A stretch of DNA of 64,000 bases from Candidatus Heimdallarchaeota archaeon (GTDB lineage: Archaea > Asgardarchaeota > Heimdallarchaeia > Heimdallarchaeales > Heimdallarchaeaceae), in assembly GCA_019057815.1 (NCBI GenBank), contig JAHLWR010000004.1:62001-126000 (forward strand), in the 5' to 3' direction. Both the position numbers and the translations under genes were made by a program. Each line of letters starts with the position of its first letter. Position 1 is the first letter of the stretch. Shown here in pieces: positions 9,444-18,417 of the stretch. Below the pieces are notes generated by a model that was given only the letters and a program-made list of their open reading frames with translations, was not told where the DNA came from and made no database searches.

Positions 9444-12400
9444 AGATGAAAAGTAAAATGAGTAACATGCAGAAAAGAGCAATTTCGATATTTGTTCTAA
9501 TATTAATGACATTTTCGTTGTTTGGCACAATACCTGCGTTCTCTGCAGCTAATGGACAATATGACTCCACACTAGAGAATTTGTCAATTGATGAAATTAG
9601 AAAGATGTTAGGTATTCCCTATGATGAAGAGGATATGGAATTTCAAGCTGGTGATGATTATTATCCAGAAGATATTGATTTAGGACTATTCTTAACAGAC
9701 TATTCTAATGAATATTACCAGACTTATCAACCATGGAAGACTAAAGCAGCTGTCCGTTGTATTGAATTATCTGATGATTTCAAATATATGGTTGTTGGTG
9801 GTGGATATCTTTATGATAATGAAATACACATTTACCGATGGAACACTAATATTAACCAGTATTCTAAAGTTTGGAACAGTGGTGATGGTGTAATTAAAGC
9901 GGATGTTACAGACGTTGATATTGCAGATACGGATCATAATGATTTCTTAGAAATAGTAGCTTCTTCAGTTGACGGGCATTGGTATGCTTTTGAACAACAA
10001 CACATCTATGACCCTAACACTAACACTGAGAATATGTTCCAACATGTTTACACTTCACCTTATTTAGGTCAAGTTTGGTCAATAGAAATCAATGACACAG
10101 ACTTAGATTATGATCCTGACGTTATTTGTGTATCATGGGATTACAAGGTTCATGTCTTTGAATATACACTCCATTCTGGTTATCCCTTCAGCCCTGAACA
10201 CTGGATTGAATACACAGAAAAATGGACATCACATAATTTAAGAGCCCATCCTACAAGTTTAGCGGTAGGAGATACAAATTACAATGGTCTTCCTGATTTT
10301 GTTGTAGGGACAAGAGAAGGAGAAATTTTCGTCTTTGAGAATAATGGAACAGTGCTAGATATTCATGGTCAACCATGGCCTTTATGTCAAGATAACAGTT
10401 ACAAGCTGATATATCAGAACAATAATACAATCTGGAAACCGATTTATTCGATGGAAATAGGTAATCTTGACAACAACCCCGGAGATGAAGTAGTCATTGC
10501 ATCTTTTGCTTTTAACGGTTATATTCTTCGATATGATATGCAAGAGGCAGATTATTATCTACAGAAACTAATCAAATATTTCGAACCATGGACACAAAAG
10601 GATTACTATCCAACTGATGACTACATTGATTGGGGTATTTCTGCACAGAATGCTTATCTTAGCTTAGATTCTGAAGCTTTAGGAACAACAGTTCAAGAAC
10701 CACTTAATTTCAGCACAGAATGGTATTATAAAGGTCCTTACCCCTATGATACCGGTGCAGCTCAACTAAATTATACTACTCACACATATTTTGTAGCTAA
10801 TGACACACATTCCTCTTGGGAAGTATATGATTATGGTGCTGATGAAGGCGGTACAGGAAATGGTAATGAAAAAGAAGATGTGGTCTTAGATTTTAGAACT
10901 GGTTTGTTTGATCCACAAATCAATTTTGCTAATTTTGAAATTCAGATAAGTTATGATTTGGAGCATTGGTTAACCATTCCTGAAACATCAATGAGTCATG
11001 GGTCCTCTGGTCTTAATTCTAGAACTATAGAATTTGATGTGGATGAAGTGATGAATGAGTATCAGTGGAAAGACTTTAGGTATATTAATGTCACAGTTCT
11101 TGCAGGAGTAGGGACAACGTACAAGTTAACCTATAGTAAGCTTAACTACGTAGATATGAGAGTATCTACCGCTTTATGTGCATCTGTAGGCACATTAGCT
11201 AGTTCAGTAACAGGAGAACACGATTTACAAGCACTACTAGGAACAGTAGATGGGCGAATTGTAGCTTTCATATATGATGAAACTGTTGACGAATTCATTC
11301 TTTCATGGGATTCTTGGGTAGATGATAGATTTACTCTTGGGACAAACATTTGGGATCTAGAGCAAGTAAAAACTCTAGGGACTATGCCCATGATTTATGG
11401 TTGGACATTTTTAGATACAACAGAATATGTTTTGAAACCTGATACTCAACCTTACCCTCAGATTAGAGATATGATGGGTGATGATTCATGGATTTATGAT
11501 TATGATATAGGTTACATTGACGCAGATCCCAGTGGTCATGGAGATTTTGTTGTAAGCACCCAATCAGGAAATGTTTATTTCTTTGATAGAACTTTTGATA
11601 TCGATATTCCAAACTCGTTCAATTACTTCAACCTAATCAATAGTTATGTTAATTATGATGGTTTCAATCTAACTGTTTCTTTAATTGATTATACAACAGC
11701 ATTTGGTGGTCCTGAACTCTTTATTGGTACTTATGATCCTTCAATTTCTAATGTTTATGATGACTGGTATGATGACACTGACACTGACTCACCAGCGAAT
11801 CTACATATATGGAATCAAGTTGGAATGGCTTATAATGGTCCTGTGAATCTGTATAGCATTGAAAGCACTGGACAACTAGAGGAACTACTGAAGAATGCAC
11901 AATCCATACCTTCAGCTGATGGAGTAGACATGGATGGAGATGGAGATATGGACATTGTGGTCTGTATAGATGGATTATATTTACTATGGAATATAGGTAG
12001 TCATGCGAGTCCTGAATATGTTCTTGATGCGGACTATTTTACAGATGTAAATGCTGTACAAGGTAGAAGAAAATTCATGAAGCCAAAATTTGTTGAGTTC
12101 GATCATGATGGTGATTATGACCTCACTTTAGGTTACTCAAATCGTGTAGGTGCAACATATTTTGATAATTTTGGAACAGCAACTAATCCAAAGTGGGAAG
12201 AAAAGAAGGAACTGCTCAATAATTTAGACTACGAAGCAACAATTAATGTTTATAATTTAACTAGACCTCTTTTCGTCTCATATCTAGATCATAGTATATG
12301 GTCTACATTACAGATGAATTTACTATATGGAGAAGATTTTACGGACAAATACGCACTTTTCTATATGTTTGATGTGTTTACAAACGATGTTCATTTCTTT

Positions 12401-15400
12401 TATATTAATTATGATACACAAACATCTTACATGGTCGCGACCTACCCACTTATTTCTCGTCTAGAAATAAATTCTTTCAGATCAGAAACTGTATTTGAAA
12501 TCTATACTTCTCGTAATTTCGGTTTTAGAGCAATAGAAAGCTGGTCTACAGCATTAGAACTACTAGAGTGGACTATGACTGTTGAAACTGCAGATTTGGA
12601 TGAAGATGGTTCAGGAGAAATTATTGTAGGAGACTATGATAATAATATCTACATCTTTGAACATATGCTCAATAATACTTACAAACGGGCGTTTCGCTCT
12701 CCAGATGTTGTTCAATATTATGCAACAGATGAAACACCATACGCTTGGGATCAATTCGGAGGTTATACAGGCGAATTTAATCAAACAATCTGGAATCATG
12801 TTTCTCATATTCTTGTTGATGTTGACCTTGATGGTGATGGCTACTTAGAGCTAGTAGCATTGGCAGGTACAGTATTTTATATCTTTGAAGTTGTATATGA
12901 CGATTTCAGTGGTAAAATTATTGATGATACCTATCAGCTAGTTCATCGTTTTGATTGTTTAAGAAGTGATGAAGGACCTTATATGATTGAAGCAGGATTA
13001 ATCGATCCTGTAGGATTAACTTGGGCTAAAGATCTCGATCATGATGGCTACAGCGAGATACTTGTGGCTTTTGAATCACAATTATTCGTTTATGAACCTT
13101 ATAGTGGTGAGTTTTACGAAGTTTTTGGACAAGTTGATACACCAACGGGACATTACAACTTAGCAGGTAACAGTAGAGCATATCCTGATATGACAATCGC
13201 AGGTATCTTAGTTGCAGATACAAACCAAAATGGTTGGGAAGAAATAATCATTTATGGAGAAGTTGATGATGCAACTGTACCTTATGATATGGGTTATGTA
13301 GCAATTATAGAAACTAATATTCATGGATACCAGATAATCTGGCAAGCTCCAGTGGATGTCGTTGCTAGTAACAAAATCTATACTGTAGAAATTGCAGATC
13401 AAGATTATGACGGTCAACTAGAGGTTATCATAGGTGGAGAGAAAGGTATATCTATTTGGGAATATCAAGGAGATGCTGATGGGGATTTATATGTGCAGAT
13501 TAATGTTATAACAGGACACATGAATTACCCAATAATGCCATCGAATTCTCTTTTCGGAGAGAACAGTTTTTACGGAATTGATAATCAAATTAGGCAACGT
13601 TCTCATGATGTTATTCAATATGTTTATGGAACCAGTAATCATTCATATATAGCAGTATGGACTGAATGGTACAACCCATGGAGTATATATGTCATTTACC
13701 AAGCTATGAGCCCTGATGGACAAAATTGGTTATATAAAACTATGCTCCCAATAGCTTCTGTTAATGACCAATTACTTCCTTCATTAACACAAACTACAAA
13801 TGGTGATCTTTACCTTATATGGACTGTTTTCAGGTTTTCTGGTGCTTCTGGTAATCGCTATGGGATTCCATGTCTTAAATCTACAGATTTTGGTGATACA
13901 TGGACATCAGAAGGATTTCTAAATGAAACAGAATTATTAGGACCTAATCCTTATCGTTCACCTACAGTTTTTGCACATGATAACGATGGAATTGGCTATT
14001 CCTTTGTTTTTAAGAATAGTACTCATTCTATTCCTTATTATGGTTGGCATTTCAGTAATGGTACAAACATTGTTCCCCAGCCGATTGAAGGGCTTAAAGA
14101 ATTCAATGTTAATGGAATTGATATAGTTGGACATCCTAATAACAGTCCTTCACAAGGTTTCACTTTTGCAGGAGCAATGAGCGCAAATCGTCCAGGAGAA
14201 AACAAAGACGATTACGATATTTGGTTCTTTGAAACAGATATCAGTTTCAATTTGACTATTGAGTCAAGGAAATTAGTAGAAAGTCCTGCAGTTGAACATA
14301 CACCTAGTATTGCTTATATACTTACAGGGACGAATCCACTGCTAATAAGTTATGATGCAGCTGGATATAAACAGGCCATGCCAACAGCTTATGGTTTAGT
14401 TTCTTCTGATTATTTTGAATGGTCAGAGCCAGATATTCTAAATGTATACCCTGATTATCTTGAAAGAAACCCAATAACTGGGGCAATGTATTTCAAGTAT
14501 CAACCATCATGGAGTCTCAATAGTCATGGTTTTAGAGCTCCTAAAGTTACAGCAACATATGATGGAAAATTTGTTGTATTAACAAAACTTGATATTAAAG
14601 GAGTAACTATAGTAGGAGCAGCATATTGGGAAGATTTCCTTTTCCAAGAATATAGTCTAACAATAACTGATTTCACTGCTTTTGGTAAAGCTACTGACAT
14701 TGCTGTAGGCGACACTGACGGTGATGGTTTGAATGAGATTTTAGCTGCAGATGGACCATATGCTAGACTCTTTGAAATCTTTGAAACGACTATAATGAAT
14801 ACTAGATATCAATTTAAGTGGAAGAGCCAAGAATACCAGAACCCAGTATCAGATGTGTCGATATATGATACTAATGGAAATGGTTTTCCTGAAATAATCT
14901 TTAGTGTCCAAGGAGAAGATGTCTATGTCTTTGAGGTTTTGGATCTTTCGAAACCTATTGTAGATTTACAAGTTCCCATACAAATCTATAAAACCCTTGA
15001 ATCCAATACTGCTGTTTATCTGACAACTACTCCAATAGATCTCAATGATGATGGTATTACAGATTATGTTTGTGGAATGGATGATAATATGCTTCATGGA
15101 ATTCTGGGAAACAATGGTACCGTTTTATGGAGTACAGATATTGGATCTACTACAAGATTTACGTTTGAAGGACTCTATAACTATAATAGTCAGATAATTG
15201 TTCTGGACGATAATAACGATATCTTATGGATTAACAAAAGAACTGGTATTATTATTGATACTATTACAACAGGAGATAGCTATGTTGGTGAGGCTACAAT
15301 CTATGATATAAATGGAGATGGATACGGGGATATAATAAGCAAAGATTCTTCTTCCAACGAAATCCGTATATATAGTGGAGTTGATGGAGACATTTTAGAA

Positions 15401-17386
15401 TTAGGTGCTGATGTTGCTGGAGCAGGAGTATTAGGAATTGATGTTGCCTTTAATAGTTCTATACCACTCATAGTTGCGTCGCTAACCAACGATACAATAG
15501 TAGCTCTTGATATTAGCTTAAACGTTCTATGGACATTTGCAATGGATACTGTTACATATTCACAAGTTTATGTCAAAGATTTAGACGCAGATAGCTATTC
15601 TGAAATATTCATTCCAGCTTCTGAATGTGTTTTACTACAAATCAATGGTTCTATTCTCTGGAACATTAGTACTCCAATTGTACCAAATCAAGTTGTTTTC
15701 TATGATATAAATGAAGATGGGATACTTGATCTTATAACAACAGGAGGAGAATCATTCACAGGTTCTGCTTACGATGGTGAAACAGGGTTACTTCTGTGGT
15801 CAAGAGGACTCTGGAAATATGTCGGTTTGGAGGTTGCACTAGGCACCGTAGGAGATGATCCTGTATTATACTATCCATATTATGACATAAATGAAGAAGT
15901 AGGTGTATTATGTGTTAATATAGATGGATCATTAAAGTGGGTTTTTGAAACAGGTATTTTTCCAGTTGGGTATGCAGTTGGGGTAGTTGCTACTGAGATC
16001 AATGGACAAAACGGAGTGATTTTCAGCACTTATGGAGATAAAGTGATTGGAGTAACATCAACAGAGTTTATACCTGTAAAACCATCATATGTAAAAATGG
16101 CACCTGTAGAATTTCCAAGCGAGATGGAATATGAGAGAATGTTTTCAGGAATAGGGGAAATAAATCCAGATACAGTTGTTGTAGCTAACTTTAATGGTTT
16201 AGATTATCCAACTCTATTCTATATAGAAAATAACACCCATGCAGTCTGGTGCGATATTCAGACAGGAGAAATATACAGTAAAGAAACGATAATGGACATA
16301 GGAAACATAGTAAAATGTGTCGCAGCTGATCCTGAAGGAAAAGGTTACCCAACATCAGTATACTTCTATACAGATTTATTCTACCTCGGAGTTATACATG
16401 TTACTACAATGGAAGTAGAGACGAACGCTGACTTAGTAGGTAAAACTAATTCAATTCATGAGCTTCTAGCTTATAGTCTAAGTGGTGTTGGTGGAGATAA
16501 TCTAATTATTACAACAATATCAACCACAAACGTGAATTACATCCGTGTCTATAAACCAAATGCTGGAGACCAAGCATGGTTCGACAGTATTGGAGAGGAT
16601 GTAGGAAAGCAGCTGTTAGCAGGCAACTTAAAGGCTACAGAAAATATTCTTGTTGTAGTTTCTGATTCTACCATAATTTTCTACTTAAAAGACGGAACTG
16701 CGGATTATTCGCTATATAGTAATTACTTTGGAAGAGTTGCAATAGGATATACTAAAACTACTGATACTTATAAAACAGTCTTCATACATGAGGGTTTCGA
16801 TATCCAGAATTATAATGTGGAAATCAATACATTCACCAGTTGGGAAGCTAATTTGGAAACTGACGCAGAAATTTTTGATATGGTGATAGGTGAAATGCAA
16901 GGAGATGCATACTATGAAGTCTATGTTACACAATCAGGTACAGGTATAATGGCTTTTGATGTAGATGCCAAATTATTGTGGTCACATACTCATAGTTCAT
17001 TCTTATCAAACAAACTAATCCTTTACAAAGATCCAAATTATGGAGACGCAGTCTTATTAGCCACAGATTATCACAGAGTGTTTATGTACGATTCCCGAGC
17101 TGATATTATAAGGGAAGCAACTGTCGATTTATTCGATCAGATATTGTTTATTGGAACTTCATGTAATGAAACTCTAAAAGATGAAGGTATTTTCGTCTTC
17201 TTAGCAGGCAATACGTTCTATGGTCACAATCTTGAATCTGTACATGGTATCCTAGCTGAATCGATAGATGAATCAACTATAGATTGGGTATCTCTCCGAA
17301 GAATTGGTGTGCCTGCTTTAGTGATGCTTTCAATAACAATTGCAGCAATAGTACTCATTTCAAGAAAGAGTAAAGTCAAAGTATAA
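9440..17386 (+). CDS. Giant secreted FG-GAP/VCBS-type beta-propeller protein
   Basis: A 2648-aa protein starting with a signal peptide (AISIFVLILMTFSLFGTIPAFS) and ending in a membrane helix with a basic tail (VMLSITIAAIVLISRKSKVKV). Most of the length is repeats of the FG-GAP/VCBS kind with acidic calcium-like loops (DTDHNDFLEI, DVDLDGDGYLEL, DINGDGYGDI), as in integrin-alpha-like propellers. Near residue 1480 there is an Asp-box (STDFGDTW), typical of sialidase-like propellers. The start codon overlaps the stop of the preceding giant gene (ATGA at 9440-9443), implying translational coupling. Together the two genes cover 14 kb. Ligand binding or adhesion is the likely role by analogy with propeller proteins; the partner is unknown. 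Confidence 0.88.
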   Translation: MKMKSKMSNMQKRAISIFVLILMTFSLFGTIPAFSAANGQYDSTLENLSIDEIRKMLGIPYDEEDMEFQAGDDYYPEDIDLGLFLTDYSNEYYQTYQPWKTKAAVRCIELSDDFKYMVVGGGYLYDNEIHIYRWNTNINQYSKVWNSGDGVIKADVTDVDIADTDHNDFLEIVASSVDGHWYAFEQQHIYDPNTNTENMFQHVYTSPYLGQVWSIEINDTDLDYDPDVICVSWDYKVHVFEYTLHSGYPFSPEHWIEYTEKWTSHNLRAHPTSLAVGDTNYNGLPDFVVGTREGEIFVFENNGTVLDIHGQPWPLCQDNSYKLIYQNNNTIWKPIYSMEIGNLDNNPGDEVVIASFAFNGYILRYDMQEADYYLQKLIKYFEPWTQKDYYPTDDYIDWGISAQNAYLSLDSEALGTTVQEPLNFSTEWYYKGPYPYDTGAAQLNYTTHTYFVANDTHSSWEVYDYGADEGGTGNGNEKEDVVLDFRTGLFDPQINFANFEIQISYDLEHWLTIPETSMSHGSSGLNSRTIEFDVDEVMNEYQWKDFRYINVTVLAGVGTTYKLTYSKLNYVDMRVSTALCASVGTLASSVTGEHDLQALLGTVDGRIVAFIYDETVDEFILSWDSWVDDRFTLGTNIWDLEQVKTLGTMPMIYGWTFLDTTEYVLKPDTQPYPQIRDMMGDDSWIYDYDIGYIDADPSGHGDFVVSTQSGNVYFFDRTFDIDIPNSFNYFNLINSYVNYDGFNLTVSLIDYTTAFGGPELFIGTYDPSISNVYDDWYDDTDTDSPANLHIWNQVGMAYNGPVNLYSIESTGQLEELLKNAQSIPSADGVDMDGDGDMDIVVCIDGLYLLWNIGSHASPEYVLDADYFTDVNAVQGRRKFMKPKFVEFDHDGDYDLTLGYSNRVGATYFDNFGTATNPKWEEKKELLNNLDYEATINVYNLTRPLFVSYLDHSIWSTLQMNLLYGEDFTDKYALFYMFDVFTNDVHFFYINYDTQTSYMVATYPLISRLEINSFRSETVFEIYTSRNFGFRAIESWSTALELLEWTMTVETADLDEDGSGEIIVGDYDNNIYIFEHMLNNTYKRAFRSPDVVQYYATDETPYAWDQFGGYTGEFNQTIWNHVSHILVDVDLDGDGYLELVALAGTVFYIFEVVYDDFSGKIIDDTYQLVHRFDCLRSDEGPYMIEAGLIDPVGLTWAKDLDHDGYSEILVAFESQLFVYEPYSGEFYEVFGQVDTPTGHYNLAGNSRAYPDMTIAGILVADTNQNGWEEIIIYGEVDDATVPYDMGYVAIIETNIHGYQIIWQAPVDVVASNKIYTVEIADQDYDGQLEVIIGGEKGISIWEYQGDADGDLYVQINVITGHMNYPIMPSNSLFGENSFYGIDNQIRQRSHDVIQYVYGTSNHSYIAVWTEWYNPWSIYVIYQAMSPDGQNWLYKTMLPIASVNDQLLPSLTQTTNGDLYLIWTVFRFSGASGNRYGIPCLKSTDFGDTWTSEGFLNETELLGPNPYRSPTVFAHDNDGIGYSFVFKNSTHSIPYYGWHFSNGTNIVPQPIEGLKEFNVNGIDIVGHPNNSPSQGFTFAGAMSANRPGENKDDYDIWFFETDISFNLTIESRKLVESPAVEHTPSIAYILTGTNPLLISYDAAGYKQAMPTAYGLVSSDYFEWSEPDILNVYPDYLERNPITGAMYFKYQPSWSLNSHGFRAPKVTATYDGKFVVLTKLDIKGVTIVGAAYWEDFLFQEYSLTITDFTAFGKATDIAVGDTDGDGLNEILAADGPYARLFEIFETTIMNTRYQFKWKSQEYQNPVSDVSIYDTNGNGFPEIIFSVQGEDVYVFEVLDLSKPIVDLQVPIQIYKTLESNTAVYLTTTPIDLNDDGITDYVCGMDDNMLHGILGNNGTVLWSTDIGSTTRFTFEGLYNYNSQIIVLDDNNDILWINKRTGIIIDTITTGDSYVGEATIYDINGDGYGDIISKDSSSNEIRIYSGVDGDILELGADVAGAGVLGIDVAFNSSIPLIVASLTNDTIVALDISLNVLWTFAMDTVTYSQVYVKDLDADSYSEIFIPASECVLLQINGSILWNISTPIVPNQVVFYDINEDGILDLITTGGESFTGSAYDGETGLLLWSRGLWKYVGLEVALGTVGDDPVLYYPYYDINEEVGVLCVNIDGSLKWVFETGIFPVGYAVGVVATEINGQNGVIFSTYGDKVIGVTSTEFIPVKPSYVKMAPVEFPSEMEYERMFSGIGEINPDTVVVANFNGLDYPTLFYIENNTHAVWCDIQTGEIYSKETIMDIGNIVKCVAADPEGKGYPTSVYFYTDLFYLGVIHVTTMEVETNADLVGKTNSIHELLAYSLSGVGGDNLIITTISTTNVNYIRVYKPNAGDQAWFDSIGEDVGKQLLAGNLKATENILVVVSDSTIIFYLKDGTADYSLYSNYFGRVAIGYTKTTDTYKTVFIHEGFDIQNYNVEINTFTSWEANLETDAEIFDMVIGEMQGDAYYEVYVTQSGTGIMAFDVDAKLLWSHTHSSFLSNKLILYKDPNYGDAVLLATDYHRVFMYDSRADIIREATVDLFDQILFIGTSCNETLKDEGIFVFLAGNTFYGHNLESVHGILAESIDESTIDWVSLRRIGVPALVMLSITIAAIVLISRKSKVKV

Positions 17387-17558
17387 TCTTCTCTTTCTAC
17401 CTATTTTTCTTTTTTATTAGCTTAAACTACAACCAACCTTTGAATATCATTTTCAATTATTTGAATATTCAAGACTTTTATTGAAAGTTCTTTCTCAATG
17501 TTTGTTTAAAACTTTCATAATCTTTATCAATTTCAAAAAACATTTCATCCAGAAACAT

Positions 17559-17924
17559 ATGAAAACAATTAAACAACTGGTTTTCGATATTACGCAAAGC
17601 CGTAGAATAAAAAACTATGCTGAAAGACTGAAAATCGAACCGACTTCAGTTCTACCTCAAATTCAATCAGTAATGGAAATTATATATCAAGCTTGGTTCA
17701 AAAATTATGGCAAAAACAGAGAAATAAGTTTTAATGATTACTTTATATCAATGATGAAATATGCAGAATATTCCCATAGACTAACGCAAAGGCATGAGGA
17801 GATGAAGAAAGTTGCTAATCATGTTGAAATACTAAGACTAGCAATCGTTGAATATGATATTGATTATAACGACATTATAACAATAGAAAATATAGCTAAA
17901 TCAAATCAGGAGGGAAGTGAATGA
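17559..17924 (+). CDS. Small protein of unknown function, first of a coupled pair
   Basis: I do not recognise this protein. ATG 17559 gives 121 aa starting MKTIKQLVFDITQS; an upstream start at 17481 would add 26 hydrophobic/basic residues that look untranslated. It appears alpha-helical, rich in charged residues, without signal peptide or membrane helix, so cytosolic. It overlaps the next gene by ATGA (17921-17924), with AGGAGG just upstream (17908-17913), so the two are probably co-translated and may form a complex. The codon use is typical of the neighbours. Confidence 0.6.
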   Translation: MKTIKQLVFDITQSRRIKNYAERLKIEPTSVLPQIQSVMEIIYQAWFKNYGKNREISFNDYFISMMKYAEYSHRLTQRHEEMKKVANHVEILRLAIVEYDIDYNDIITIENIAKSNQEGSE

Positions 17925-18370
17925 AAATAAAAACAACTATGTTTAAAGTAAAATTCAAAAATAAAATCCCTTGTGACGATGAGTTTAAACTGGGGAGTGA
18001 TCTTGCTTATTATCTCCCTTTCTTAGCTGAATTAACAGAGGAAGTTATGAATTGGGATCTGAGCGATATAAAAGAACATACAAGGCAAAGTAAAGAAGAA
18101 TTTGATCCTTTAAGTAAGGAGTATTCTAATTTATTCAAAGAATATGCACAAATCAAGCTTAGAGCTAACGAGCTGTATTATAGAAACCGCGTAGTAGCAC
18201 TGACAATGGGACTTTTAAGGCAAAAATTAATGCAACTAAAGAGTTCAAATGTAGTTTTACCTCTAGACTATGATAAAGCAATAGAGAAAGTTGAATATTT
18301 CATTTATCGTTATATTACAAAGAAACAAGATGATAGGCTCGTAGAACAGGTTGTTTTTGATGAACGATGA
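17921..18370 (+). CDS. Small protein of unknown function, second of a coupled pair
   Basis: A 149-aa protein with no family I recognise. The start is fixed by the ATGA overlap and by the AGGAGG ribosome-binding site 8 bases upstream. The middle (residues about 45-110) is predicted helical and could be a coiled coil (EEFDPLSKEYSNLFKEYAQIK). No membrane segment. It lies between the giant surface operon and NosD-like gene 2 but is separated from the surface genes by a 170-bp gap, so a functional link to them is not established. Confidence 0.6.
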   Translation: MKIKTTMFKVKFKNKIPCDDEFKLGSDLAYYLPFLAELTEEVMNWDLSDIKEHTRQSKEEFDPLSKEYSNLFKEYAQIKLRANELYYRNRVVALTMGLLRQKLMQLKSSNVVLPLDYDKAIEKVEYFIYRYITKKQDDRLVEQVVFDER

Positions 18371-18417
18371 TATTATCGCAAATGATTATAAGTGTTCTAA
18401 AAACTGTTGTTTATAAA

